Assembly (NCBI RefSeq): GCF_004135935.1
Contig: NZ_CP025086.1
Span: 372,001 to 436,000 of the forward strand
Length of the DNA: 64,000 nucleotides
Direction: 5' to 3'
Source of the DNA: Methylovirgula ligni
GTDB lineage: Bacteria; Pseudomonadota; Alphaproteobacteria; Rhizobiales; Beijerinckiaceae
Within the stretch, counting starts at the first letter, position 1; the number at the start of each line of letters is the position of its first letter. A program made the position numbers and the translations under genes. This document shows, one piece after another, positions 41,471 through 50,596 of this stretch. Under the pieces are notes generated by a model, which saw nothing but the letters and a program-made list of their open reading frames with translations, was not told the DNA's origin and did not search any database.

Positions 41471-44125
41471 ATGGATAATCAACCGAATAGCGCCGCGCCG
41501 GGCCAGACCCCGCAAATCGGGTTCATCGGCCGCGCGATCGTCGCTTTGGTAGAAATTTGTTCGCGTTCGGCCTGGACAGTGATCGTCGCGGCGTTCCTCA
41601 TCGCCGGGGCGAGCGCCTATTACGCGGCGACGCATTTCGCCATCAATACCAACACCAATGATTTCCTTTCGGCAAAGCTGCCGTGGCGGCAGCGGCTCGC
41701 GGAGCTCGACAAGGCATTCCCGCAGCGCCACGACGACATCATCGTCGTCATTGACGGCAAGACGCCGGAACTCACCGAGATGGCCGCGCAGAAGCTGCTG
41801 ACGCGCCTTTCGACCCGGAAAGACCTCTTCGAGAACGTCACCCGGCCCGACAGCGGACCCTATTTCGACCAGGTCGGACTCATGTTCCAGCCGGTCGCGG
41901 AGGTTCAGCGCAGCATCGGCGGGCTGATGAAGAGCGAGCCTTTCCTCGCCGCGCTCGCCTCCGATCCGAGCCTGCGCGGCGTCTCGGACGCCTTTTCCTA
42001 CGTCAATCGCGGCGTCCGCTCGGGCGCCGGCACATTCGACGATTTCAGCCGCCCCATCCTCGTCTTCAGCGGGGCGCTGGAGGATGTTCTCGCCGGCCGG
42101 AAGAGCTTCTTCTCCTGGCAGGCTCTGTTCAGCGGCGCACCGCCGGACCCGCGGCAGTTGCGCCATTTCCTGTCGATCAAGCCGATTCTCGATTACGCCG
42201 CGCTGCAGCCCGGCCTGGTACCGTCGAATTTCATCCGTCAAAGCGCGAAGGAGCTCGGGCTGACGCCGCAGGACGGCGTCACCGTGCGGCTTACCGGGCC
42301 GGTGCCACTCGCCGACGAGGAATTCTCAACGGTCAAGGAGGGCTCCGCGCTCAACGGCGCGATCACCGGGCTCATCGTGCTTTTCATCATCTGGCGGGCG
42401 TTGCGCTCGGCCCGCATCGTGCTCGCGGTCGCGCTTGGCGTCATTGTCGGGCTTTGCGTTACCGCAGCGATCGGCCTCCTCATGGTCGGGGCGCTGAACC
42501 TGATCTCGATCGCCTTCGCGGTTCTGTTCGTCGGCATCGGCGTCGATTTCGGCATCCAGTTCAGCGTCCGCTATCGGCAGGAACGCTTTGTCCATCCCGA
42601 CTTCAATACGGCGTTGCGCGCCGCGGCGGTTCGCGCCGGGCGGCCGCTGGCGCTCGCCGCGGCGGCGACGACCTGCGGCTTTTATTCCTTTCTGCCGACC
42701 GATTACCGTGGCGTTTCGGAACTCGGGCTCATCGCCGGCACCGGCATGATCATCGCCTTTTTCTCCTCGGTCACTGTTCTGCCCGCCTTGCTGACGGTGC
42801 TGAAGCCGCCGGCCGAACAGGACAGCGTCGGCTACAAATTCCTGGCGCCCGTCGATGAATTTCTCGCCCGGCATCGCTATGCGGTCGTCATCGGTACGCT
42901 GGCAGTGGCCTTCGCCGGCACGCCGCTGCTCGCGCATCTGCGCTTCGACTTCAATCCGCTGAACCTGCGCGCCAAGGACACCGAAGCGGTGATGACGCTC
43001 GATGATCTCACCCGCAGCCACAATCCGGCGGCGAATGCGATCGACATTCTGGCACCCAGCCTCGACGCGACCAAACCGCTCGTCGCCAAGCTGGAAAAGC
43101 TGCCTCAAGTCGACGGCGTCCTCACCCTCAACAGCCTCGTGCCCGTCGACCAGGACAAGAAGCTGCCGATCATCGAACATGCGGCGAAATTCCTGCTGCC
43201 GCTGTTTGATCCGACGCGCCGCATCGATGCGCCGAGCGATGCCGACGACGTCGCCGCGATGAATGCCGACGCGTTGCAATTCGATATGGCGACCAAGGGC
43301 CTCAAAGGCGCGGGCGCCGACGCAGCCCGCCATCTTGCCGATCTCCTGCGCCAATTGGCGAGCGCCCCGCCGGAAAAGCGCGCGGCTGCCCGCACGCTGC
43401 TGCTGCCGCCGCTCAATGTGATGCTGGAGCAATTGCATCGCTCGCTGGAGGCGAAGCCGACGACCGTCGCCGACATTCCCCTCAGCTTGCAGCGGGACTG
43501 GGTGAGCGCCGACGGGCAGGCTCTGATCTCGGTCGCGCCGAAGGGCGATCAGAACGACAATGATGTCATGAGGCGCTTCGCCAAGGCGGTCCAGGCTGTC
43601 GCACCGAACGCGACGGGCGAGCCGATCGCCATCCAGGAATCGGGCGACACCGTCATCCGCGCCTTCATCGAGGCCGGCATCTGGGCGCTGCTCTCGATCA
43701 GCGTCCTTCTGTTCATCGTCCTGCGCCGCGTGAGCGATGTGCTGCTCACGCTCGTTCCGCTGCTGCTCGCCGGGGTCGTGACGCTGGAACTCACGGTTCT
43801 GTTCCACATGCCGCTCAACTTCGCCAATATCATCGCGCTGCCGCTGCTGCTCGGCCTCGGCGTAGCGTTCAAGATCTATTTCGTGATGGCCTGGCGCGCG
43901 GGCACGACGAATCTTTTGCAATCGAGCCTGACGCGGGCCGTCTTCTTCAGCGCGATGACCACAGCCACCGCTTTCGGCAGTCTGTGGCTGTCGCATCACC
44001 CCGGTACGTCGAGCATGGGCAAATTGCTGGCCATGTCGCTGGTGACGACGCTGTGCGCGGCTGTGCTCTTCCAGCCGGCGCTGATGGGGCCGCCGCGCAA
44101 AAAGCACGGCGAAGTCGCGAACTGA
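41471..44125 (+). CDS. hpnN: Hopanoid transporter HpnN (RND superfamily)
   Basis: An 884-residue RND/MMPL-type transporter with 12 helices and two large periplasmic loops. The first helix is at about 30-50, helices 2-6 at about 295-440 include 'VGIGVDFGIQFSVRYRQER', and the second set at about 735-875 includes 'LLGLGVAFKIYFVMAWR' and 'GSLWLSHHPGTSSMGKLLAM'. HpnN carries hopanoids from the inner to the outer membrane. The start has 'ttggaaagac' upstream. It lies on the plus strand downstream of the ispH-hpnH unit. Confidence 0.92.
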   Translation: MDNQPNSAAPGQTPQIGFIGRAIVALVEICSRSAWTVIVAAFLIAGASAYYAATHFAINTNTNDFLSAKLPWRQRLAELDKAFPQRHDDIIVVIDGKTPELTEMAAQKLLTRLSTRKDLFENVTRPDSGPYFDQVGLMFQPVAEVQRSIGGLMKSEPFLAALASDPSLRGVSDAFSYVNRGVRSGAGTFDDFSRPILVFSGALEDVLAGRKSFFSWQALFSGAPPDPRQLRHFLSIKPILDYAALQPGLVPSNFIRQSAKELGLTPQDGVTVRLTGPVPLADEEFSTVKEGSALNGAITGLIVLFIIWRALRSARIVLAVALGVIVGLCVTAAIGLLMVGALNLISIAFAVLFVGIGVDFGIQFSVRYRQERFVHPDFNTALRAAAVRAGRPLALAAAATTCGFYSFLPTDYRGVSELGLIAGTGMIIAFFSSVTVLPALLTVLKPPAEQDSVGYKFLAPVDEFLARHRYAVVIGTLAVAFAGTPLLAHLRFDFNPLNLRAKDTEAVMTLDDLTRSHNPAANAIDILAPSLDATKPLVAKLEKLPQVDGVLTLNSLVPVDQDKKLPIIEHAAKFLLPLFDPTRRIDAPSDADDVAAMNADALQFDMATKGLKGAGADAARHLADLLRQLASAPPEKRAAARTLLLPPLNVMLEQLHRSLEAKPTTVADIPLSLQRDWVSADGQALISVAPKGDQNDNDVMRRFAKAVQAVAPNATGEPIAIQESGDTVIRAFIEAGIWALLSISVLLFIVLRRVSDVLLTLVPLLLAGVVTLELTVLFHMPLNFANIIALPLLLGLGVAFKIYFVMAWRAGTTNLLQSSLTRAVFFSAMTTATAFGSLWLSHHPGTSSMGKLLAMSLVTTLCAAVLFQPALMGPPRKKHGEVAN

Positions 44126-44146
44126 AGCGCGTTGCGGCAATCGCGT

Positions 44147-44172
44147 GCGAGATTTGACGCTTCAAATCTTGC
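44147..44172 (+). terminator. Hairpin downstream of hpnN
   Basis: gcgagatttga (44147-44157) pairs with tcaaatcttgc (44162-44172) through a four-base loop with one wobble pair, 21 bases after the hpnN stop. There is no long T-run directly after it, so it could mark a transcript end or protect the 3' end rather than act as a classic intrinsic terminator. Confidence 0.4.
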
Positions 44173-44368
44173 GCTATGTCATGCCTTTTGTTCCCCGCCT
44201 TTTCAGTTCGCGGCCTAGCGCGCAAGATGGGGTTACGCTGTGGCTTTCTTCGCGCGCTAAAGGCGGCGCAAGCCGCGAATTCGTTAACCCTCTTCCCCTA
44301 TAAAAAATCAACGGCCGCGCACAAAGCAGGTCGGCCACGCGGGCAAAGTTCGCGACAGGATCATTTCG

Positions 44369-45712
44369 ATGAACCAGCAGCAAAACATCGCTGCGCGCCT
44401 GCAATTCCACTGCATCGATACGGCGACACGCGACACGCTTCGCGCTTCGCGGGAGTACCTGCTGCCGTTGCTGCCGGGAATACTCGACCGATTCTACACC
44501 CACGTACTCAAGACGCCGCAGACGGCGCGTCTCTTTACCAGCGACGCGCATGTACAACATGCCAAGGCCATGCAGCTAAAGCACTGGGGGCTGCTGTTTC
44601 AGGGCCGTTTCGAAGATGAATACGTCGCCGCGGTCACCCGCGTCGGCGAAGCGCATTACAGGATCAACCTCGAACCTCAATGGTATATCGGCGCCTACGA
44701 TTTTCTGCTGGGCGAGCTTCTCGAGGCGATCGGCCCCAAGCGCGGCTGGACGCTGTTTCGCCGGCATCACGGCGACACCGCGGCGCTGCAAAAGGCGGTG
44801 ACGAAAGCCATTATGCTCGACATGGATTATGCGATCGCCGTCTATCTCGAAGCCGGCAAGCGCGACCGGGCGTTAATCGATCGCCTTGGGGGCACGCTGA
44901 GGGATTCCGTCGGCGCGATCGTCACATCGCTCTCCACGGCGGCGACGGATATGCACACTGCCGCCGAAGAGCTCACCCAATCGGCGGAAACGACCATGGG
45001 CCGCGTCGGCGCGGTCGCCACTGCTACGGAGCGGACATCGGGCAATATCTACGCCGTCGCGACGGCAACCGAGGCCGTCGCGGAAGCGATTTCGGAAATC
45101 AGCCGGCAAGTGAAAACCGCATCGGCCGTGACGGCGAAGGCCGTGGCAATCAGCGGCAACGCGGTCGCCAAGATGGAGAAATTGTCGGAGGCGTCCGAGC
45201 AGATCCGCGCGGTCCTCGATCTCATCAACCGGATCGCCGGCCAGACCAATTTGCTCGCGCTCAATGCGACGATCGAGGCCGCCCGCGCTGGCGAGGCTGG
45301 CCGCGGTTTTGCCGTCGTCGCGCAGGAAGTGAAAATGCTCGCGAGCCAGACCAGCGGCGCGACCGTGGAGATCGGCGCCCAGATCGACGACGTCCGCGGT
45401 CTCATTGCCGAAACCGCAGGGGGAATCGGCGCGATCGCCGAAGTCGTCCGCCAGATCAACGGCATCTCCGACGCGATCGCCTCGTCAATGCACAAACAGG
45501 ACGCCGCGACCAAACAGATCGCCACGACCATTCAGCAAATCTCGCACGGGACGGCGGAAGTTTCCGAGAGCATGAGCGACGTCAACCGAGCGGCAGAGAC
45601 GACGGGGTCTGGCGCGTCGCATGTGCTTTCCTCGGCGCGCGATCTTGCGACCCAGGCCGGGCGACTGCATCAGGACGTTCTCGATTTTCTGTCGCAAGTC
45701 GCCGCAGCCTGA
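44369..45712 (+). CDS. Globin-coupled methyl-accepting chemotaxis protein (HemAT-like)
   Basis: A 447-residue soluble transducer with no membrane helix. Residues 1-165 form a globin-sensor domain; the proximal heme ligand is His96 in '[18 protein letters not shown]'. A linker helix region leads to the MCP signalling domain (about 230-440), with the hairpin tip '[40 protein letters not shown]' in register. Such proteins sense O2 (or NO/CO) and drive aerotaxis through CheA. No che genes are nearby, so it must couple to a system elsewhere. Confidence 0.92.
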   Translation: MNQQQNIAARLQFHCIDTATRDTLRASREYLLPLLPGILDRFYTHVLKTPQTARLFTSDAHVQHAKAMQLKHWGLLFQGRFEDEYVAAVTRVGEAHYRINLEPQWYIGAYDFLLGELLEAIGPKRGWTLFRRHHGDTAALQKAVTKAIMLDMDYAIAVYLEAGKRDRALIDRLGGTLRDSVGAIVTSLSTAATDMHTAAEELTQSAETTMGRVGAVATATERTSGNIYAVATATEAVAEAISEISRQVKTASAVTAKAVAISGNAVAKMEKLSEASEQIRAVLDLINRIAGQTNLLALNATIEAARAGEAGRGFAVVAQEVKMLASQTSGATVEIGAQIDDVRGLIAETAGGIGAIAEVVRQINGISDAIASSMHKQDAATKQIATTIQQISHGTAEVSESMSDVNRAAETTGSGASHVLSSARDLATQAGRLHQDVLDFLSQVAAA

Positions 45713-45739
45713 GCGTGCGGAAGGCCCGCGGCGATGCGA

Positions 45740-46222
45740 TCAATCCTCGTGCAACTCGCCGATATGCTTTTGTGAGTAGAGCTGGATGCCGACCTGCCGG
45801 ATCAGTTCCTGCTGCGTCTCGAGGAAATCGATGTGCTCTTCCTCGTCCTTCAGCAGATGGTCGAAAAGTTCCTTCGACACATAATCGCGGACGGAGAAGC
45901 TGTAATCGGCGGCCTCGGTATAAAGCCGGTGCGCGTCGCGCTCGGAAGCGAGATCGGCGGCGATGATCTCTTCCACCGTCTGGCCGATCCGCAGCGGATC
46001 GAGGACCTGGAGGTTGGCGAAGCCGTCGAGGAAAATAATGCGCTCGACGAAGCGATCGGCGTGCTCCATCTCCTCGATCGATTCCTTGCGCCACTTCTTG
46101 GCAAGTTCCTTATAGCCCCAATTGTCGAGCAGCCGGTAATGCAGCCAATATTGATTGATGGCGGTCAGCTCGCTGCGAAGACCGCGATTGAGATAGTCGA
46201 TGACGCGCGCGTCGCCTTGCAT
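45740..46222 (-). CDS. bfr: Bacterioferritin
   Basis: A 160-residue heme-containing ferritin forming a 24-subunit iron store. All ferroxidase ligands are present: Glu18, Glu51, His54, Glu94, Glu127 and His130; heme-ligating Met52 lies in EEMEHAD. The first residues MQGDARVIDYLN are typical. A bfd-like gene sits upstream in the same direction (163-base gap), the partner that reduces and mobilises the stored iron. The region upstream contains 'ttagaatgctcc', which only loosely recalls an Irr/iron box. Confidence 0.96.
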   Translation of the reverse strand: MQGDARVIDYLNRGLRSELTAINQYWLHYRLLDNWGYKELAKKWRKESIEEMEHADRFVERIIFLDGFANLQVLDPLRIGQTVEEIIAADLASERDAHRLYTEAADYSFSVRDYVSKELFDHLLKDEEEHIDFLETQQELIRQVGIQLYSQKHIGELHED

Positions 46223-46385
46223 TTAGAACTGCTCCATCCTTGGCTGAATTGGGCGCAACCTAAGCTAGTTAGAATGCTCCGGCAATAGCAGAAGGCCGGA
46301 GCGTGACGATGCCCCAGTGTCTAAAACAGTTTAGGAGACGGCTTATTGACAGCGCGCAAAGACGGCGCCTGCGGAAAATAAATTT

Positions 46386-46787
46386 TCAGGAAAAAGTCGG
46401 ACCCGTCGCGGCCGCGCAGGCGTCGCAATTCTTCTCGCAGCCGCTACCCTCATGCGCCGACGGCGCCGAGCGGCGGGCATGGCCATGATGATGATCGTGG
46501 GCGTGATGATGATCGTGGCGATGGTCGTGCGGGTGATGGTGGTCGTGAGCGCGGGCGGCGACCGCCCAATCCTGCTCCCTCGCCGCGGCCAGATGAAGAT
46601 TTTCGCCCGCACCGGCCTGCTTCAAGGCATCGTCGATGATCGTGCGCACGGTCTCAAAACACCGCCCGCAGCTTGGCCGGCAGCCGAGGCAGCGATAGAC
46701 GGCGCCCGGCGTCCGCGGCGATTTCTCACTCTGGATCGAAGCCTTGACGCTCGTATCTGAAATCGCATTGCAGGAACAAATGATCAT
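46386..46787 (-). CDS. bfd: Bacterioferritin-associated ferredoxin with His-rich tail
   Basis: A 133-residue protein. Residues 1-58 are a Bfd-type [2Fe-2S] domain with CSC (Cys4, Cys6) and SCGRC (Cys40, Cys43); an extra CLGC pair (33, 36) is present. Bfd normally ends near residue 64. Here residues 81-103 contain 15 His in 23 positions, alternating with Asp, followed by a three-Cys patch (Cys117, Cys121, Cys124). The tail looks like a metal-binding or chaperone-like extension. ATG 46787 begins the canonical 'MIICSCNAI'; its ribosome-binding site is weak. Located upstream of bfr. Confidence 0.85.
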   Translation of the reverse strand: MIICSCNAISDTSVKASIQSEKSPRTPGAVYRCLGCRPSCGRCFETVRTIIDDALKQAGAGENLHLAAAREQDWAVAARAHDHHHPHDHRHDHHHAHDHHHGHARRSAPSAHEGSGCEKNCDACAAATGPTFS

Positions 46788-47088
46788 TTTCTGCTGCAAC
46801 TCAATCCTGCGCGACAGGCACGTCCGGCACGCAATGTTCGGTTGAGTAAAGTAATGGCGGCGAATTGGGCCCGCTGCAAGAGTAATGGCCAAACTTTATA
46901 GGCGTTAAAAAGAAGAGCCGTCCTGTTTAAAACCAATACAAACTGAAGGTCCAAAGAAACCCCATTCCGCGGCGCCCGCGCCGGGCTCAAGCCACGGCTC
47001 AGTCTAAGACTTCTGGCCTATTGCCTCCGCCGGGCGGAAGACGATAATGCGCGCCAATCAAACCAGTGTAAGATAGGGAGGTCGAAGT
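46788..47088. other. Divergent intergenic region between bfd and the aldehyde dehydrogenase gene
   Basis: About 300 bases without a supportable gene. It must hold both promoters. The aldehyde dehydrogenase side has a strong ribosome-binding site (atagggaggt) just before the ATG and a short GC-rich palindrome tccgcc-g-ggcgga at 47026-47038. No sigma54-type -24/-12 pair with correct spacing and no clear iron box could be found. Confidence 0.5.
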
Positions 47089-48609
47089 ATGCTCGCGCAA
47101 AGCCTTCAGGAATTAAGGCAGCAGGTCGCGCTCCGCGAACGCTATGACAATTTCATCGGCGGCAAATGGGTCCCGCCGGTCAAAGGCCAGTATTTCGATA
47201 ACATCAGCCCCATCACCGGCAAGCCGTTCTGTCAGGTCGCGCGTTCGACCGCGGAAGATATCGAGCTCGCGCTCGACGCCGCCCACGCCGCCCGCGAAGC
47301 CTGGGGCAATACAGCGCCGTCGCAGCGCGCAAAGCTCCTGAACAAGATCGCCGACCGGCTTGAAGGCAAGCTGAGCCTGCTCGCGCTCGCCGAAACGATC
47401 GACAATGGCAAGCCGATCCGCGAGACGACCGCCGCCGACGTGCCGCTGGTCATCGACCATTTCCGCTACTTCGCCGGCTGTATCCTCGCGCAGGAAGGCG
47501 GCATCTCCGAACTCGACCACACCACGGTCGCCTATCATTTCCACGAGCCGCTCGGCGTCGTCGGCCAGATCATCCCCTGGAACTTCCCGCTGCTGATGGC
47601 GGCTTGGAAGCTTGCCCCGGCGCTCGCCGCCGGCAATTGCGTGGTGATGAAACCGGCCGAGCAGACACCGGCGAGCATCATGGTGCTCGCCGACATTATC
47701 GCCGACATCCTGCCGCCCGGCGTCCTCAACATCGTCAATGGTTTCGGTGTCGAGGCCGGCAAACCGCTGGCGCAGAACAAGCGCATTGCCAAGATCGCCT
47801 TCACCGGCGAGACGACGACGGGCCGGCTCATCATGCAATATGCGTCGGAAAACATCATTCCGGTGACGCTGGAACTCGGCGGCAAATCGCCGAACATCTT
47901 CTTCGCCGACGTGATGGCCGAAGACGACGATTTCTTCGACAAGGCGCTCGAAGGTTTCGCCATGTTCGCGCTGAACCAGGGCGAAGTCTGTACCTGTCCC
48001 AGCCGCGCGCTCGTGCAGGAATCGATCTATGACAAGTTCATAGAAAGGGCGATCAAGCGCGTCGAGAAGATCAAGACCGGCCACCCGCTCGATCCTTCGA
48101 CAATGCTCGGCGCGCAGGCCTCGAACGATCAATTGGAGAAGATCCTCTCCTATATCGACATCGGCAAGAAGGAAGGCGCGAAAGTGCTGACCGGCGGCGC
48201 GCGTAACGTTCTCGGCGGCGAACTCGCCGAGGGCTATTACGTCCAGCCGACGGTCCTGCAAGGCAACAACAAGATGCGTGTCTTCCAGGAAGAGATCTTC
48301 GGCCCGGTTCTCGCGGTCACGACCTTCAAGACCGAGGCCGAAGCGCTCGAAATCGCCAACGACACGATCTTCGGCCTTGGCGCCGGCCTGTGGACGCGCG
48401 ACATCAACCGTGCCTATCGCATGGGGCGCGGCATTCAGGCGGGCCGCGTCTGGACGAATTGCTACCACCTCTATCCGTCGCACGCGGCCTTCGGTGGCTA
48501 CAAGAAGTCCGGCATCGGCCGCGAGAATCACAAGATGATGCTCGACCATTATCAGCAGACGAAAAACCTGCTGGTGAGCTACAGCCCGAAAGCGCTCGGC
48601 TTCTTCTGA
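47089..48609 (+). CDS. NAD-dependent aldehyde dehydrogenase (AldB/ExaC type)
   Basis: A 506-residue aldehyde dehydrogenase. The cofactor region '[23 protein letters not shown]', '[15 protein letters not shown]', general base Glu in '[10 protein letters not shown]', and nucleophile Cys301 in [11 protein letters not shown] are intact. The 'GEVCTCPSR' loop and acidic '[15 protein letters not shown]' segment are typical of acetaldehyde dehydrogenases of the ExaC/AldB group used in ethanol and short-alcohol oxidation. A DUF779 gene follows, a partner repeatedly seen with this group. Confidence 0.92.
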   Translation: MLAQSLQELRQQVALRERYDNFIGGKWVPPVKGQYFDNISPITGKPFCQVARSTAEDIELALDAAHAAREAWGNTAPSQRAKLLNKIADRLEGKLSLLALAETIDNGKPIRETTAADVPLVIDHFRYFAGCILAQEGGISELDHTTVAYHFHEPLGVVGQIIPWNFPLLMAAWKLAPALAAGNCVVMKPAEQTPASIMVLADIIADILPPGVLNIVNGFGVEAGKPLAQNKRIAKIAFTGETTTGRLIMQYASENIIPVTLELGGKSPNIFFADVMAEDDDFFDKALEGFAMFALNQGEVCTCPSRALVQESIYDKFIERAIKRVEKIKTGHPLDPSTMLGAQASNDQLEKILSYIDIGKKEGAKVLTGGARNVLGGELAEGYYVQPTVLQGNNKMRVFQEEIFGPVLAVTTFKTEAEALEIANDTIFGLGAGLWTRDINRAYRMGRGIQAGRVWTNCYHLYPSHAAFGGYKKSGIGRENHKMMLDHYQQTKNLLVSYSPKALGFF

Positions 48610-48656
48610 GGGGGCGCCGATCGGACTTGACGCCGGGCCTCGGCGTCCCAGATGTT

Positions 48657-48687
48657 AAGGAGCGGCCTCGGGCCGCTCCTTTGTTTT
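48657..48687 (+). terminator. Intrinsic terminator after the aldehyde dehydrogenase gene
   Basis: A perfect 11-base stem, aaggagcggcc and ggccgctcctt (48657-48667, 48671-48681), with a three-base loop, followed by 'tgtttt'. It lies 48 bases after the stop codon and 31 bases before the DUF779 start, so it probably ends most transcripts and lowers expression of the downstream gene. Confidence 0.75.
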
Positions 48688-48717
48688 CGCGCCGGCTATC
48701 GCTACAGGGAGGCGGCT

Positions 48718-49101
48718 TTGTCCGAACGTGTCACAGCAACCCCCGCGGCTCTCGCGCTCATCTCCAAGCTTGAGGCGGTCCACGGCCCGTTGATGTTCCA
48801 CCAATCCGGCGGCTGCTGCGACGGCTCGGCACCCATGTGCTATCCGCGCGGGGATTTCCGCGTCGGCAAGAGCGATGTGAAGCTCGGCATCATCGGCGAT
48901 GCGCCGTTCTATATGAGCGAGTCGCAATTCGAATATTGGCAGCACACGCATTTGACGATCGATGTCGTGCCCGGCCGAGGCTCGGGTTTCTCGATCGAAT
49001 CGCCGGAGAATGTCCGCTTTCTCACCCGCAGCCGGCTGTTCACCGACGACGAACTGGCGCAGCTTGCGCCGGTCGAAAGCGGCGAAGAAGCTCTCCATTA
49101 A
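48718..49101 (+). CDS. DUF779 domain protein
   Basis: A 127-residue protein of the DUF779 family, recognised by 'GPLMFHQSGGCCDGSAPMCYP' and 'WQHTHLTIDVVPGRGSGFSIE'. The adjacent Cys pair, a further Cys and His residues could bind a metal. The family is tightly linked with AldB/ExaC aldehyde dehydrogenases but its role is unknown. Translation begins at TTG 48718, placed right after 'agggaggcgg'; no ATG gives the conserved N-terminus. A terminator hairpin separates it from the dehydrogenase gene. Confidence 0.82.
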   Translation: MSERVTATPAALALISKLEAVHGPLMFHQSGGCCDGSAPMCYPRGDFRVGKSDVKLGIIGDAPFYMSESQFEYWQHTHLTIDVVPGRGSGFSIESPENVRFLTRSRLFTDDELAQLAPVESGEEALH

Positions 49102-49110
49102 TTATCCGCT

Positions 49111-50364
49111 CTAGGCCTCGAGAGCATCGGCCTCTTCGTCGGGTTCGAGCGGCCCATCCTCCGCGGCTGGCGCCAGCGGCCGCTTGGCGCGCGGTGCGGC
49201 CTTGCACATCAGCGCGAGGGCGATGGCATCGAGCCCGTTGAGCGACATCCACCAGATTTGCGTCGTCTCGGTGCCCCAGACCGCAACGACAAGACCGGCG
49301 ACGAGCCCGGCCAGCAAAGCCGGCGCGATGGCGACCGGCGCATTTCCCGCGGCGATGAAGGCGCTCACCGCCAGCACGGCGAAGGCAATAGCGCCGAGGA
49401 CGCCGAGTTCATACCAGATCTTGAACAGGATACTGCCCGGCGCATCCGCCGGCAGAACGCCGATTTCGACCGCACGGGTCGCGAAATCAAGCCCGTGGCC
49501 GGTAATGAAGCGGGGCCATTCCTGCACGATGACATCGGCGAAGACGAGGCCCGGGCCGACATGCGGGAGATGCCCGACGCTCACCAGAGCCAGCACGATC
49601 AGCGCCGCAGCGGGGGCGAGTAGGACCAAAGCCGCGAGCCCGAAACCGAGGATTTGCCCGACCCTCTGCGGCTCGCTCACCGCGACCGCGTAGACGACCG
49701 CGGCCAAAGCCAGGCCGACCAGAGCGATTTCGACAAACGTCGCCAGCACCGCCGCCGTCACGGCCCCGGCCAAAACCACGGCGAGGAGCCATTTTTCGCG
49801 GAGCGCCAGCCCGCCGATCGCCGGCCACAGAAGAACCGTGAGCGTCATCACGCAGCGCTGCGCCAGGGTCGCGTCGGGCGTGTCGCCCTGCCAAAACATG
49901 CGCGGCGCGAAGAACGTGAGGACGATCGTCGCGACCGCCACGATCGCAAGGCCGATGGGCAGCAAATAGAGATTCGTGGCCCTGGTCTTTTCCGGCAGCG
50001 AGAGGATGGCGAAAAAAACCACCAGCGCCGTGAGCGCCGCTTTGAGGAACCGGGTCACCGCTTCGTCCGGGAACGGCGTCCAGAGCAGCGAAAGGCCCGC
50101 CCAGAAAAACAGGAACAGAGCCGCGCCGGCGATGGGCGAGCGCAGGAGCCTGGCGAGCTTCAGCCCCGAGCCGCGTTCTTGCGCCACCCGCCCGGCGACG
50201 ATGAGGATACAGGCGCCGACCGGCAGGAACACATAAAGCGGTCCGCGGAAAACAAGCTCCGCCACCGGCGTCAGAACCATCAGCAGGATGAGCGCCAGCC
50301 AAAGTAGAAGTCGCGCCGCAGCGGCGGCGGGATCGGCATAGGCTCTAGAGGCAGCGGCGGCCAT
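49111..50364 (-). CDS. O-antigen ligase/polymerase-like membrane protein
   Basis: A 417-residue protein with about 11-12 hydrophobic helices. 'LSLLWTPFPDEAVTRFLKAAL' matches the N-terminal region of Wzy/WaaL-like proteins, and the large loop followed by 'APGSILFKIWYELGVLGAIAF' matches the C-terminal family motif (H/P-x-L-x-x-x-x-E-L-G). These enzymes link or polymerise surface polysaccharide. The C-terminus is acidic (PLEPDEEADALEA). It stands alone without other glycan genes, so the substrate is unknown. Confidence 0.65.
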   Translation of the reverse strand: MAAAASRAYADPAAAAARLLLWLALILLMVLTPVAELVFRGPLYVFLPVGACILIVAGRVAQERGSGLKLARLLRSPIAGAALFLFFWAGLSLLWTPFPDEAVTRFLKAALTALVVFFAILSLPEKTRATNLYLLPIGLAIVAVATIVLTFFAPRMFWQGDTPDATLAQRCVMTLTVLLWPAIGGLALREKWLLAVVLAGAVTAAVLATFVEIALVGLALAAVVYAVAVSEPQRVGQILGFGLAALVLLAPAAALIVLALVSVGHLPHVGPGLVFADVIVQEWPRFITGHGLDFATRAVEIGVLPADAPGSILFKIWYELGVLGAIAFAVLAVSAFIAAGNAPVAIAPALLAGLVAGLVVAVWGTETTQIWWMSLNGLDAIALALMCKAAPRAKRPLAPAAEDGPLEPDEEADALEA

Positions 50365-50596
50365 ATCGCATCCTGAACAAGCTAAGCACCCTTGCTAAGC
50401 ACCCTTGGCGCAAGATTCGAACCGCCGCAATGAGCCTTGCGGCAATGCACCTGCCTTGAATAGCAGCGGCGCACAGGTGTTTTTCTATGTTCCCGAATTG
50501 TTCTTGCTGCTTTCCTCGGGATATGCTTAGCTTTTTATGAGCGCGGGGCGTCCGAAGTGAGGGCTCGCGCGAGGGACTGCCGCGAGGGGGCGGGCG

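Noticed and set aside
42326-44140. A 604-codon open frame on the minus strand opposite hpnN
   Set aside because: Composition is dominated by Arg, Gln, Asp and His from reverse-complement codon bias; hpnN on the other strand is full length.
46223-46300. An Irr/iron control box upstream of bfr
   Set aside because: Only one half-site (ttagaa) is present and the second arm is missing.
47011-47030. A sigma54 promoter (tggcc...ttgc) before the aldehyde dehydrogenase gene
   Set aside because: The GG and GC elements are 6 bases apart instead of the required 10.
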